The notes under the pieces are model-generated. The model made no database searches. It saw only the letters and a program-made list of their open reading frames with translations, and was not told the DNA's origin. Source: Hexactinellida sp. DTS-2022 (Eukaryota > Porifera > Hexactinellida). Taken from it: DNA of 64,000 nt. The stretch is taken from NCBI GenBank assembly GCA_028753945.1, contig JAPNXP010000002.1:12214001-12278000 (forward strand), given 5' to 3'. Every line of letters begins with the position of its first letter. Position 1 is the first letter of the stretch. The position numbers and the translations under genes are program-made. Shown in pieces: positions 24,426-36,190 of the stretch.

Positions 24426-25155
24426 ATGCCGACTGCCTAATGTTGTTGAATATAATATTTGAATGTATTTGAACAAAATACAAATATATTTCAAAAGTAT
24501 TAATTACAATACAAATACTTTCAGAAAAATAAAAAAGTATTTAAATACCTACATCTAAATACATGGGAAATGTATTTAAAATACATCAAATACAAAATAC
24601 ATTTCTATTTGACCCCAACCCTGACTAATTGTATCATTGTTTCTAGATTTTCACTTCAAATTTACATTGACGATTATTATGGATGCGAGCGAGTACCAGA
24701 CAATTCTTGGATACAGACGCAAGAGATTAATAGCGAAATCATGAATGATCGCTATAAGAAGAAGAATTATCAGGAAGTGCAAGGAGGTTTGCGTTCAAGA
24801 CCAAAAACTGATGAAGGTAATAATTTCTCAAAATATTTTTCAGATTGATATTTCTAATCAATATTATATTTAGAGCCTGAGGAAGAAGAACGGAACATGA
24901 AATTCCTCAAAATTCCAATTGACACAGAAATCAGTGACATTATTGGCTTCTACCAATGTCACTCACCCCGGAATCAATACTACTCTTGACGGGATTCAAA
25001 ACAAATATGATTGGAGTGGCATTTTCAACGATATCGGGGAATTGTAGGCTATCTTTTCACATTAATTCCTATAGAATTCATTTTTAATTAGTGTTCGTCA
25101 TTTAGATCAAAACTTGCCACACCTGTCAGACTTCTGCCGCTCTATTACATCAGCC

Positions 25156-26333
25156 CAGGGACGGCTCCAGGGGGGCGCCAAGGGGCTCCATGGCGCCCCT
25201 TGTGAAAATATTGGAGCCCCCTTAGGGGGCGCCATCTTTCAATTAATTCAACATCAAAATATCATAAACATCAATTTTGATTAAGATAACAAACAGATTT
25301 ATAATATCTTTAGGGCAGCTAACAATTGACTAAAAGAAGTCACGGCCCTGGGTGTTTGAACAATCATAACAACCATACAGTGTATTATACAGCTATTTGT
25401 AAATAAGCTCCAAATCCTGGTCTGATCCAATTTTCATACGCCTAAATCGAAAATTAATGTTACGGTATAGGAGAGGATTCCAAATTTTCACGCTCCTAAA
25501 TTCTAATTTTCCAAAAATCGTGCTCCAAAAGGAGCGTCTAGCGCTCTGGATAACTCCTTGCAACCATATAATATATAACTTTATCAACCAACCTCTAGCA
25601 ATGTATTCACTGACATAATTTTAAAATAATGTCACATCTATTTTATTAAAACTCGATTGTTGTGTGTTTGTGTGTTTGTTTGTCCGGATTGTATTAAAGT
25701 GATGGGGGAATAGAAACCGCATTTATAATTGAGATATAATTAAGTTCCAACTGTTATAATAGGTAAACAAATGTTATAAAAGGTAAACAAATATTCTGAT
25801 TTCGAATTTCGCATTTACAAATTTCTAATATTAATATGTTGTTGTTGTTTATACAAATAGGAAAACAAAAAATTAATGAAAATTCAAAATCAACCTAGAA
25901 GCTTGCTTTAAACGGATTTTATTGGTAAACAAGTATGCTGAACACGAATTTCGCATTAAAAAATTTCAAATATGAATATTTGTTGTTGTTGTGTAAAAAC
26001 TAGGTAAAAAATTAACTAAAATTCAAAATCAGGCTAGAAGTGATCTTTCAACTGGGATTATAGGTAAACGGGTATGCTGAACACGAATTTCGCGTTCAAA
26101 AATTTATAATATGAAAAACAAGTTAAAACTATGGAAATAATATAAAGGAATGTATATATATATAACATCCCTTTCTACCATTTTCTAAGACAGAAATGGT
26201 CAGGAGTAAGGCCGCACAGCGGCCTTTAACTTGAGATGCGTGGCACCGGTCCGTCGCAAAGCGACCGAGACCGAAGGACTCGTTATAGATAAAATGTGGC
26301 GCTCCCAGGTCGCCAAGGCTGGCGCCGCCCCTG
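25156..26333. mobile_element. hAT-type non-autonomous element, 1,178 bp, inside Ginger-B exon 3
   Basis: Ends CAGGGACGGCTCCAGG and CCTTGGCGCCGC-like text read outward (right end aaggctggcgccgcccctg; first bases agree with the left end). Flanks CATCAGCC (25148-25155) and CATCATCC (26334-26341) differ at one base. The Ginger-B reading frame resumes directly after it, which confirms the boundaries. It contains a Helitron (25637-26282). Confidence 0.82.
25637..26282 (+). mobile_element. Helitron, non-autonomous, 646 bp
   Basis: Starts TCTATTTTATTAAAACTCGA followed by a ttgtgtgtttgtgtg tract, as in the 43439 copy, and ends gtcgcaaagcgac hairpin then CGAGACCGAAGGACTCG. It is preceded by A and followed by T, with no target duplication, as expected for Helitrons. 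The interior has three diverged direct copies (~110 bp) around aacacgaatttcgc...tgttgttgt. Confidence 0.75.
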
Positions 26334-26844
26334 CATCATCCTCAGCGCGAACTCCAGCCCATCGCCCCCCCCCAGAAGAACACCGTATCATTGCGGCATA
26401 AATATTGTCTTCAATATGTCCCGCATAGCATTGGATTTGAGCATATTTTGGTCATCGTATGCTACTTGAGCAAATTTGTAATCGCACGACCCCTAAAACC
26501 AAGACATCAAGGTAAATTGGACTGCTACAGGATATTTATCTATTATTTGCCAAATCCTCCAACATGGTCAAGGAACTGAATACTCAAGCAAAGTATACTC
26601 TAATGCAGTTTTGATGTTTTCCAAATTGTGAATATCACCGTTAGTTATTAATATATTCTCTACTAATAATATAATATATAAAATGAAGCACATGTCTACC
26701 TTCATGAACAAATAATGTGTTTATTTACAAATGCATACAAATTACAAATACTTCGACTTTATTATCATTTCATTGGATTTGGGAGTGGCGGCGTGTACCT
26801 GAGTAGCTGACTTAAATTATTCTTAAAAATACTGTTCCTTGAGG

Positions 26845-26878
26845 AGTGGTTCTTCGGGTCGACACCCGAAGAACCACT
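26845..26878. repeat. Perfect inverted repeat in Ginger-B exon 4
   Basis: Arms AGTGGTTCTTCGGGT (26845-26859) and ACCCGAAGAACCACT (26864-26878) are perfect complements around a 4-nt loop. It lies in a segment aligning with coding sequence, just before AYHPQSNALVEAQ. Confidence 0.8.
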
Positions 26879-28408
26879 GCCTACCACCCGCAGAGTAACG
26901 CACTTGTCGAAGCTCAATTTTTTTTTATGAAAACGTAAGTTCTGTAGTTAACTAATAATTTTTTAAAATTAAATAACCAACAAATTATTTCCTTACTCAA
27001 TTATTGAATGTTGAAATTATGAATCCCAATCCAATACAAAATATAATCATTATAATCATCAGGGAATGAAAGGTTCACGAACGAACTTATTGAACTAACT
27101 GAACGAACCTAACACTATCTGATAATAACATTTATTCTTCAAAACTAGACTTAGACGTGACCTTCGTTATATAAGGCCTTGCTACCACTCCGAACCATGG
27201 ATTACTTAAAGGCCATTGATTATTAGCTAACATATCTTTATATCAATAGCTAGTAATGACAGACCTGAGAAATGCATTATAATTGTATAGGAAGTTAGGA
27301 ACATGATATCAAGGCATAAATAACACCCTTTAGAATTGTGATATATCACCATTTGATCACGTAATCGCTATTTTTCGTGGGAATTATCTTGTTTTTATAC
27401 CCTGCTTTTAACATAGTTAAACGCGTTATAAATGTTCAAAATTGGATCACGAGGATGTCCATAACTAGTTGAAATAATGAGATTATTAGCACTTTATTCT
27501 TTATATCGTGATACACTCATTATCTCAAAGATTATTGAAGTTAGGCCTAGAAAATGTATTATCAATGAATAGAAAGTTACCAATTGCGGATAGATCAGCA
27601 CTAGCATACTTTACATAAAATAGATAGTTTTTGAGTTATGTCTCATTTTATGAAATTTGCATTTCCCTGGCAACCGAGGAATGTGTTAACATTCCAACTA
27701 TAATTTCGATATATTTCATTCAACTAGTTATGGACATCCTCATGTTCCAATTTTGAACATTTATAACGCGTTTAACTATGTTAAAAGCAGGGTATAAAAA
27801 CAAGATAATTCCCACGAAAAATAGCGATTACGTAATCAAATGGTGATATATCACAATTCTAAAGGGTGTTATGTATGCCTTGATATCATGTCCCTAACTT
27901 CCTAAACAATTATAAAGCATTTCTCAGGTCTGTCAATACTAGCTATTGAGATAAAGATATGTTAGCTAATAATCAATGGCCTGTTGCATGATATTCTGAG
28001 ACGCGTGAGATTCTGAGACATTGTATTACCAAACCATGGATGTGCTATTACAAATTATACAGTGAAATACTGAGACGCTATAAAAGGAAATTTTGGCTTA
28101 TTTTTACTTTTTATTATGAATTTAATTTAAGTTTGAGATGCGTGAGATTTTGAGACATTGTATTAGCAAACCATGGATGTGCTATTAGAAATTAAACAGT
28201 GATATTTTGAGACACTATAAAAGGAAATTTTGGCTTATTTTTACTTTTTATTATGAATTTAATTAAAAATACTATGATTTTCATATCATAGTATAGATAA
28301 ACCCTATACTATTATCAAATTTACTATATAAGACATTTAATATATGCATTAATTGTCTTATTCATTTACAACAAACAAACAAACAAACAAATCTATTCTT
28401 ATTTCGAA

Positions 28409-31400
28409 ATGAATCCAAATGAATATGACGAAATCATTCACTTTCTTCGTGAAGAAAAATATCCTGAAGCATCTCAAGCTTCACGTCAGACAAAATGGAA
28501 CTACAAAAGAAGAGTGTCTTCCTATTTTATTGGAGATACCAACAGACTTTACAAGGTAATATTGACTTCCTTATTCCCCTAGACCATTTTTATATATTCC
28601 ATGGTTTAATTGAATTCTCCCTTTAGAGAGTAAAACTGGAAGGCACAGAAGCAGATTTGGCAGTTCCATTGCAGTCTGAGTTGGACAGCATCTATGAGAA
28701 GTTCCATGACGAAGTCGGTCATCCCGGAATAAATACGACCCTACATTCAGTTCAGCAAAGATACACATGGGCAGGCGTTTCCCAAGACGTTAAAGAATAT
28801 GTGAGTTAAATTATCCGGTATACTTTCCTATGTAGCACGTGGTTCGGTCATTGGCCGGACCACTTCTGTATTTTGTTCGTAGCTTGTAAGATTTACCTAC
28901 CTATCTCGTTTCAATTGAACATTCTTATTTATATTATTCAATTGGGGTATTTTAATTTTGAATCATTTCAAAGGGTATGATGCATTCTAACTTAATGTAT
29001 ACTAAGTCACCCAAACTATTTGAACAGTATTTTTATTCCTGTAAAAAAATTACAATATACTTCTCGTTAGCGTAATAAAGCCTGCTGAATTAAACTACTC
29101 TCAAATGACTTTATCTTGTAATATATTTCTTAAATTATACACTAGTAATGGCTTTCTTATATTATTAAGGTAAAGACGTGCCATATATGTCAGATGACAG
29201 CGGCCTTGCCACCTCAACCGCAAAAGAAACTCCAACCAATACCACCTCCTTCTAAAACGTGGAGACATATAGGAATGGACCTGATATGCGACCTCCCTGA
29301 GAGTGAAGACGGCTACAAACACGTTCTAGTCACTGTATGCTACCTGAGCAAATATGTTGCAGTACGCCCTCTCAAGACCAAGACTTCACAAGAAGTTATT
29401 CAGAATCTGAAGGACATCTATCTCGATATGGGATTACCTGATATTATCCAGCACGACCAGGGCAAAGAGTTCACAAGCAATGTGAGTAGTATAATGTAAT
29501 ACTGTTTGTTAGATTAGTGTTAATTCATTCATTCATTCATTAAAATTAAATAACTTATATAATTATCATAATTATCTAATTTTACACACTAACATTATAG
29601 TATGTATTATTATTTGTATTTATTTATTTATTGTATTTAACAGATATTTAAGGAATTCAACCAGAAATTGGGTATCGACAATCGTAGCACTCGTGCTTAC
29701 CACCCCATGGCTAACGGCTTAGTCGAAGCGCACAACAAGATTCTGAAACAGTTAGTATTTTGTAATATAATTTTAAGACCAATTTACGTATTATCCATAT
29801 AGAAAACTGATTAAAATGGAGAGTCAGATAGGGGATCATTGGTCCAAACTGCTCAAACAGGCTGTGCTTGCAATGAACTCCTGCAAGAAAAGATCCCTCG
29901 GACAAACTCCATTCAAGGTCATGTGGGGAAGAGAGTCCCGGCATCAAGATCTCTTGTCCACCATTAACGACCTGCATACCAACGATGAGGAAGACTTTGA
30001 TTTGGAAGAATCGATTTTCTCAGAACTCACAGATCCACTAGATGATATCGAAGGTATAAACGACATATTTTGCCCACCTCCTGATAATCCCCTCGAAGCA
30101 GTTAGCAACATTGATGAATCTCGAACTTCAACACAGCAATCAGCTATGGACTGCATCAGTTTTGAACAACTCAAGCAGAAGATACAATATGATAAGAAAG
30201 TTAACACTAGTCGGTTAGTTGAACTGCTGACGATATTTAATTCATACATAACACACAGTCTATCTTGTTACTAAAGTTCGATTCATTCCTTCGATAATAA
30301 TTATTTCCATAATTATTATCTCTGTAATTAGTACACCTCTAAAGAAGGGTGATAAGATCATCTATACCAACATGCCCAAAATAAAACACATGCCCAAAAC
30401 AAAGAAGCAAACGAAACATCTCGGGCCTTACACGGTGTCGAAATCAACAGAAAGCCATGTCATAATTTCTCAAACAGAATTAGGAACGAAGAAGGACAAA
30501 AAGATTCCAATCCATATCACAAGACCTTACTTCGAAAGATCCTCTAGTCCCAAGAATACTAAGAAGAAAGTAAGCCTCGATACTAGCATCGGAATCAACA
30601 CCTCACAGGTAAATTCATTGTGATTGAGTTGTTATTTAAAATATAAAATAGTGTTAATAGTAAATATTCCTTTTTTAGATGTACCAGAATCTCTTCGGAT
30701 TTTCTACGGAATCTATATTTCAACACCTTAATAACTTAAAAGTGAGCTTCCCGTTTCACATCTATAGTCTAATTCATTTAGTGTAATCTTTATTGACACT
30801 CATTGTTATTTTCGCTTTACACCTTCTCTTGACGTCAATCCAGAATATTTGTAACATTCCATAATATTTTTCTTATTACAATGTTGTCATTTGTAGGAAA
30901 TCCTAAAGCAGAATATACGTGGGCAGACCTTCATGACTCCTCTACATGAAGAGCTGGACCACTTGCTATACAAAGCGCACAGCTACACTCCCAACACGAT
31001 GTTATTCGAGTATTTGGATGGCGGAAAAGAAGAGGAAGTTGTAAGTTAATTAACAATGATTCATACGATAACTACAAATTACCATTTTACCCATTTATTG
31101 TAGAAGAGAGATATTATGGAGATTATACTCGGATGGACATCAGATCTCTACCCCAGCTATACAGATACCCAACGTGCTAGATACACACACAAAGTACTGT
31201 ATTTCCTGGTAAGTCAAAACTATCTACCAATACACTCATACAACTCAATTCAATTTAAATTAGCATGTTTGTTTAGTATATCAAAGCAAGTTGTGACATT
31301 ATAAAAATTCTTATATTTATTAAATGGTAAACAAATTAATATTTTAGGCAATACAGTATCTAAACACAATGCTATGGGGATCATTTCACGACGCAGTTCC

Positions 31401-32031
31401 GCTTCGTAATCCCTACGACACACCGATGGACCCAAGGATCACAGTGATAGATGAAAATTGGCAGCGAAGTAAATGCGATATGTTGGGGATATCATTTGAA
31501 TCAGTTTGTAGACAACCATTTAATAGCGTTGGGAAGTTACTTAGCGATTTTGAACCTTGCGATGCGGAACATATCGAAGGAGATGGTAATTGTCTATTTC
31601 GATGCATATCCAAATTAATTACTGGGAGTGAAAACAGCCACCTACATCTTCGTTCCATCATCTCTCGCTTTATCGCCAGTGAAGGAACAAGGAAACTAGG
31701 ATGGTATTTTAAAACTAAACGAACGACACCGTGTGAATACCTTAGCACACAAAGACTTATGAATCGTGAATCCATTTGGGGAACAGATGTGGAAATTTAT
31801 GCTGCTTCTGTTATTCTTGATGCCGATGTATACGTTGCCAATAACTTCTACACACCGAAAGACTCATTAATTCGCGAGGTGCGTTGGAGTTTACACAGAG
31901 CCACAGATAAGCCTACAGCCATCCTTTATATCCAAAACTACTTCGACCACTATCAACCTGTCGTATCAATGCTGATCACGAATTACAAGACATATGGAAC
32001 TATTTCAGATGATGTCCAAACGATTGAATAA
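28409..32031 (+). CDS. Ginger1-type integrase-like transposase fused to an OTU protease domain
   Basis: Ten exons with GT–AG introns join in frame to 807 residues: 28409-28555, 28627-28800, 29170-29481, 29644-29750, 29803-30213, 30332-30608, 30679-30741, 30897-31040, 31104-31208, 31348-32031. Domains in order: an HHCC zinc finger (H76, H81, C111, C114); an integrase core with D144 (GMDLICDLP), D203 (QHDQGKEF) and E239 (NGLVEAHNK), giving 35 residues between the last two (DD35E); an acidic linker (~320-370); a GPY/F module (LGPYTV, 414-419); a ~150-residue unassigned region; and an OTU-type cysteine protease domain with D659 and C662 (EGDGNCLFRC) and a likely catalytic H781 (FDHYQPV). The integrase part should cut and join the element ends. 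The OTU part would by family remove ubiquitin or a related modifier, but this is inferred. No frameshift or stop is seen, in contrast to every other gene here. The splice sites were placed by eye and need transcript support. Confidence 0.85.
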
Positions 32032-32376
32032 CAGCTCACAACACTCTATCGAAAGCGCTCAAAGGCAAGGTACATCGAACTTTGTGGGGACCTCTGCTCG
32101 AGGTTATTCAGGCAACGCAATCCCAATCATGGTGAGCCCAGATTATGGAAACGTGACCTGCAACGGCACATCCCCAGTGGCGAAAGACGAGCTGTTATCT
32201 ACGATCTAGGATGCAAAAGACTGACGACTAGTATGTAGGTAAATTATCTGTCGAATCAAGTGAGTTAACATTTTTAATTATCTACTAATATACTTTATAC
32301 TAAGTAATTAATTAGTTTCTATTTAGTAAGTCCACCATAGACGATGTAACTTTGTTACATCGTATATTACTAAGTA
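32032..32376 (+). other. Ginger 3' non-coding segment
   Basis: Follows the transposase stop. No further conserved ORF is apparent; a 71-codon frame overlapping the end of the gene (31994-32209) has no recognisable features. A short inverted repeat, acgatgtaac/gttacatcgt, lies at 32340-32363. Confidence 0.35.
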
Positions 32377-32608
32377 CAGTGAACTCCCGTTATAACGAAT
32401 TGCGGACATCGATTTAATATTTGTATACACCTAATTTGTTATAAGCAGATTAAAATTAATTACTCAGAAACTTATGGGGTAAGAAATATCTTCGTTAAAA
32501 AGAGATTACATATATGAATTTATTTGATTATAGTATAGTCAAATATAAGGATGTACGGACCATTGAACTTTGTTATAAGCCGATTTATATCCGAATTGGA
32601 GTTCACTG
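32377..32608. mobile_element. Tc1/mariner-like MITE, TA target
   Basis: Ends CAGTGAACTCCCGTTATAAC and ...GGAGTTCACTG lie between TA (32375-32376, 32609-32610). The first 11 bases pair with the last 11 with one change. Internal attgcgga/ataagccgattt motifs repeat in inverse order. It inserted in the 3' part of Ginger, so it is the youngest layer of that nest. Confidence 0.8.
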
Positions 32609-33129
32609 TAATAGTGTTTAATTTCAGAGTTTGAGTAATTTACTGTAACTTAACCTATTTTCCTTTGAGAGTTTTTTTTGTACACTGGGAACCGCATTAT
32701 CAGGGCGCATCAATGCGATGCTCATTCTGTTACACACATACGAACGAAGGCTAATTAACTTAAAAATTGGGGCCGATTGAATGGATATAGCTATGCGGTT
32801 TCCACTGTATGAATGGAGAGGATAGGGCGGCTGTGTGGGGAAAAGGAGGAGGCCCCCAAATTAATAATAGGTTAATACAATCAAAACTGATTGAAAAAAT
32901 AGTTTACCTTTTACTGATCTTATAAATATATGTATATCTCTTTCTAGACATTCTCCAAGTTTAAGTATGATACATTAAGAAATAAGTTAATCGTTGTGAT
33001 TATTTCTTTTAGCTATTATATTGGTAGGCTAGTAACCATAAGTCGTCAGAAATCTAGGAATATATTATAGAAATTCAGGAGAAATATAAAGGTTTAAACA
33101 TTTTTTAAAAATCGTTTTATTTCGTAGCA

Positions 33130-33415
33130 ACAAAGTTTGTTAGAAATAGTTTGTTTGTATTATTTTGTTAATCGTAATCAGATAAGGTATGTGTTGGCAA
33201 CTGAAGTAATTGACACTGTGTATTATATTTTCGTTTGTGGGCAATACAAAGTTTACTTTAATTAAGTAATAGGTAACAAACTTACTTAACAAGACAAAAA
33301 TTTGGTTTAAAATATTTTGTTTGTATTATTTTGTTAATCGTAATCAGATAAGGTAAGTGCTGGCAATTGACGTAATTGACACTGTGTATTAGAATTTCGT
33401 AGGTTGGCTATGAAA
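33130..33415 (+). repeat. Direct repeat (~110 bp, two copies) in Ginger 3' region
   Basis: The text tttgttaatcgtaatcagat and aattgacactgtgtatta occur at ~33165-33225 and again at ~33330-33390, with a few differences. Both precede a degraded caaag/aactta segment. Function unknown. Confidence 0.7.
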
Positions 33416-33479
33416 ATTTTATAACTATAAGTAATAGCTAACAAAGCTACATAACTTAAATGTTACTATTATATTTATT

Positions 33480-33685
33480 ATTATATTATTTAAGAAAGTG
33501 GGATGGGGAGAGGAGGGCTTGGGAAGGGGAGAGAAGGGGATGGGACGTTGAAAGATTTTGGAAGGAGGGGGAAATAATCACGTTAAGGGGACTGTTGAGG
33601 GAGGGAATGAGCCGGAGGAGGAGGAGGAGGGAAGACAGGAGGAGGAGGATGTGGAGGAGGAGGGGGATATTGATGGAGTTATTAT
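33480..33685 (+). repeat. Purine-rich (GGA) low-complexity tract
   Basis: A ~200-bp stretch is almost entirely G and A on the + strand (ggaggaggaggagg). A 75-codon frame runs through it (Arg/Glu/Gly/Trp only), which I attribute to composition rather than to a protein. Confidence 0.7.
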
Positions 33686-34060
33686 AATAATTTATTTAAT
33701 GTTGTGTTTTTTTATTTAGTTTATGTATTTATTATTAGGTTTCGTTTATATTAATTTAGTATGTTTATTCTGTTTGTTTGTAATAGTTGTTTTTGTTGTA
33801 CTTAATTAAAGTTGTGTCTCTACAATTTTTAGTATTATAACCATATGGTGAATTGGGAAATTAGTAGATTAGGTAAACTAGTCAAATCAGATATACATTG
33901 GAAATTGGGCGTTTAAGTTGCTATAATTATCAGTAATTTAAATTAATTTAAAAGAGATACTTATTGTAGATAGAATATAACATATAGTGAGACGTTCAAA
34001 ACAGGTATCCACTCAGAAATTGTTATATACCAGTGTCTCAAAAGAATACAAAATAGCACA
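33686..34060. other. Ginger 3' spacer
   Basis: AT-rich, no ORF or repeat of note, between the GGA tract and the right sub-terminal repeats. Confidence 0.3.
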
Positions 34061-35090
34061 TCTATGTCTCTGGTTTATCTTTACTATCGTCTCAAAATTG
34101 TTAGAATCTTTAATTCATAATAAAAAGTAAAAATAAGCCAAAAATTACTTTTATAGTAGTGTCTCAAAATATCACTGTATAAATTCTAATAGCACATCCA
34201 TGGTTTGCTAATACAATGTCTCAAAATCTCACGCGTCTCAAAATTATATTATTCTTAAATTCATATTAAAAAGTAAAAATAAACCAAAAATTTCCTTTTA
34301 TTGCGTCTCAAAATATCACTGTATAATTTGTAATAGCACATCCATGGTTTGCTAATACAATGTCTCAAAATCTCACGCATCTCAAACTTAAATTAAATTC
34401 ATAATAAAAAGTAAAAATAAGCCAAAATTTCCTTTTATAGCGTCTCAAAATATCACTGTATAATTTGTAATAGCACATCCATGGTGTATTTAGTGTATCA
34501 CATAGGCGTCTCAAAATCTCACGCGTCTCAGAATATCATGCAACAGGCCTTTAAGTAATCCATGGTCCAGCAAAATCTACTCAGTAGTAAGGCCTTATAT
34601 AACGAAGGTCACGACTTAATTTAGTTAACTCTATTTAAAAAATTGCTTACAATTGTTATTAAGCCTTGAATTTTGATTTATCCGTTGTTTTAGAAAAAAC
34701 AAAGACAAAGAATGGGTATACAAATTACAGCCAGCAGTACTAGCAGCAATACTCCGACTAAACGATCTACAAGCTACACACCATTTTATCTCATGTTCGG
34801 TAGAGATTTCGATTCCTCTAAGCTACTCAATCTTATCACCTCTCCAAATTATCCCGCCTTCAAATCACAAACAATTACTGAAACAGAAACAGAATTAGCC
34901 CACCAGAATATAACTCCAATGGACATTGATGAAATTACAGATGCTTACGAACTCCCAAATAACGATAACGAATGGGTAGAAACAATAGCTGCAGCTCGTA
35001 AGACGGACAAGAAAAATGCTAGACGAAACATAAAAGAAGAGCAAAAAGTCCAAAGAAAACCTACGACCGAAAAGTCAAATGCAATAGGTG

Positions 35091-36190
35091 TGTTGATGCG
35101 TCAATTTGTATTCACTTTGCTATTTGTAATTCTATTAAAAATTTTTTTTAGAATTTCTTTCATATTTCAAATGTATTGTGTTTATTGTTTCAAAGCTACA
35201 AAGGTATATAAAGACCCTACAAACTGCGTACTAGACACATTATACAATTTATACTATTTAGTCATGGAATTATTTTGTATTAGCCTCCTAGGTATATTAA
35301 CTTTGCTCTTGTTTCCATAAAAAATGTCAACATAAGGTAAAGCGCTATTGCAATATAGAGTGATCAATATTTGATTATTTGATAGTGACCCATATTAAAA
35401 ATTAATACATTATGATGTCATTTTAACATATTTCTAGTTGAATTAGAAAAAACTAGCAATATTTTAGGATTCTACGTAGTCGATTTCCTACCTGTACTAA
35501 TGCAACTTTTATGCATATCATTTACGTAAATACCTATTAGCTCCTAATCGCCATTTTGCACGCTGTGCAGAGGAATGTGGTGACAGATTCTGAGATATTT
35601 TATGTAAAACGACTCCTAGATGGGTTATCCAAAGCAATTTGTTTTATAAAGCGAAATTTAATATTTTACAAGGGTTCAAAGTTTTGGCATAGTTTTCCTA
35701 TAGACAATTGTGAGTTTGGTGACGTCATTTCAACCAAGTGGTACCTCAAAAAAAGGCGTCTTGTACATAACCATCTTTAATAAAAACACAATTAAATAAG
35801 TAAAGTATCCTAGATTACTTATTTCGAAAAATAATTGAACAGCATATATTTGGTTGAATATACGAACCATTCCCTGGTCCAGTTTAAGTCCTAAATATTC
35901 AGCTCGGCTGGATTGGGTTCTTCTCCGTTTGCAGGCAGTGTTTTTAGTAAAGTGAAAGCACAAGAGTTGAGGTCGGCATTGACTCCACCTGTGATAATCG
36001 GGACTTCGCCAACCCCTTACTTCCCCTGTTCTGTTATGGAACGTTATCCTGGCTGTTATGTAGGATTGTAATGTGATCTTCAGTGGTTGCTTTACATTAA
36101 TCCTAGCATATCAAGTGACTCAGTACTCTTCTCTAGCTATTTATTAGCCATCATGGGTTGGTATATCGACTTTCTAAGCTAGTCCTGCTA
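35091..36190. other. Flank after Ginger-B, no gene identified
   Basis: An open frame continues from the Ginger-B exon to 35320 but after ~35085 becomes hydrophobic, low-complexity sequence past a plausible GT donor (AATAG|GTGTGT), so it is probably intron read-through. The rest has no recognisable content. Confidence 0.3.

Larger units (their letters stand above)
22924..24623. mobile_element. hAT-type element with gtatttaaatac sub-terminal repeats
   Basis: The right end is a clean hAT terminus (reverse complement CAGGGTTGGGGTCAAATAG) at 24623. Inside both ends are inverted arrays of tatttaaatac/aaatacaa motifs (22926-23060 and 24465-24605). The left terminus is replaced by the Helitron end. 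All coding capacity is gone. Two younger elements (23126-23362, 23462-24425) sit inside. Confidence 0.65.
27982..34545 (+). mobile_element. Ginger1-type DNA transposon, apparently intact, 6,564 bp
   Basis: Terminal inverted repeats start TGTTGCATGATATTCTGAGA and end with the complement ...AATATCATGCAACA. The flanking GGCC (27978-27981 and 34546-34549) is an exact 4-bp target duplication. Ginger elements are known for TGT ends, a ~4-bp duplication and an integrase-like transposase. Sub-terminal ~130-bp units (gtgctatta, aaaggaaattttggctt, aaaaagtaaaaat motifs) occur twice at the left (27990-28260) and three times inverted at the right (34090-34500). The element carries one ten-exon gene (28409-32031), a small TA-flanked MITE (32377-32608) and a ~1.9-kb non-coding 3' part. 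Confidence 0.88.
27155..34617. mobile_element. Foldback element, copy 1 (interrupted by the Ginger element)
   Basis: Outer ends gtgaccttcgttatataagg and its complement ccttatataacgaaggtcac. The left arm runs 27155-27480. The right arm runs 27700-27981 and continues 34546-34617 beyond the inserted Ginger. Matching segments include ttaaacgcgtt, gtgatatatcac and gaaatgcattataat on the left, each with its complement on the right. The left arm is shorter at its inner end than in the other copies. The flank GACTTA occurs near both sides (27149-27154 and 34613 onward), a possible short duplication. Without the insert it is ~900 bp and non-coding. Confidence 0.8.
24679..35090 (+). pseudogene. Degenerate Ginger-like transposase (Ginger-B), split by nested inserts
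   Basis: Fragments line up exon by exon with the intact Ginger gene at 28409-32031. The first exon starts at an ATG at 24679 (MDASEYQTIL, then a stop). The second (24880-25050) has HPGINTTLDGIQNKYDWSG. The third is 25107-25155 (IKTCHTCQTSAAL) continuing at 26334 after a hAT insert (PQRELQPIAPPP, CYLSKFVIARPL) to ~26614. The fourth (~26819-26934) has AYHPQSNALVEAQ, keeping the catalytic Glu, and ends at AAAC|GTAAGT. The fifth is 34694-35090 (YTPFYLMFGRDF). Both catalytic Asp positions are changed: GMDLI reads GINIV, and HDQG reads HGQG. Frameshifts occur throughout. The foldback element at 27155-34617 sits in the intron between the fourth and fifth fragments. Later exons, including any OTU part, are not seen. 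Confidence 0.8.

Noticed and set aside
33460-33687. Arg/Trp-rich 75-codon frame in Ginger
   Set aside because: Entirely within a GGA low-complexity tract; no splice signals tie it to the transposase.
34712-35320. 202-codon frame taken as a separate gene
   Set aside because: Its first half aligns with exon 5 of the Ginger gene and the second half lies past a GT donor and is low-complexity.
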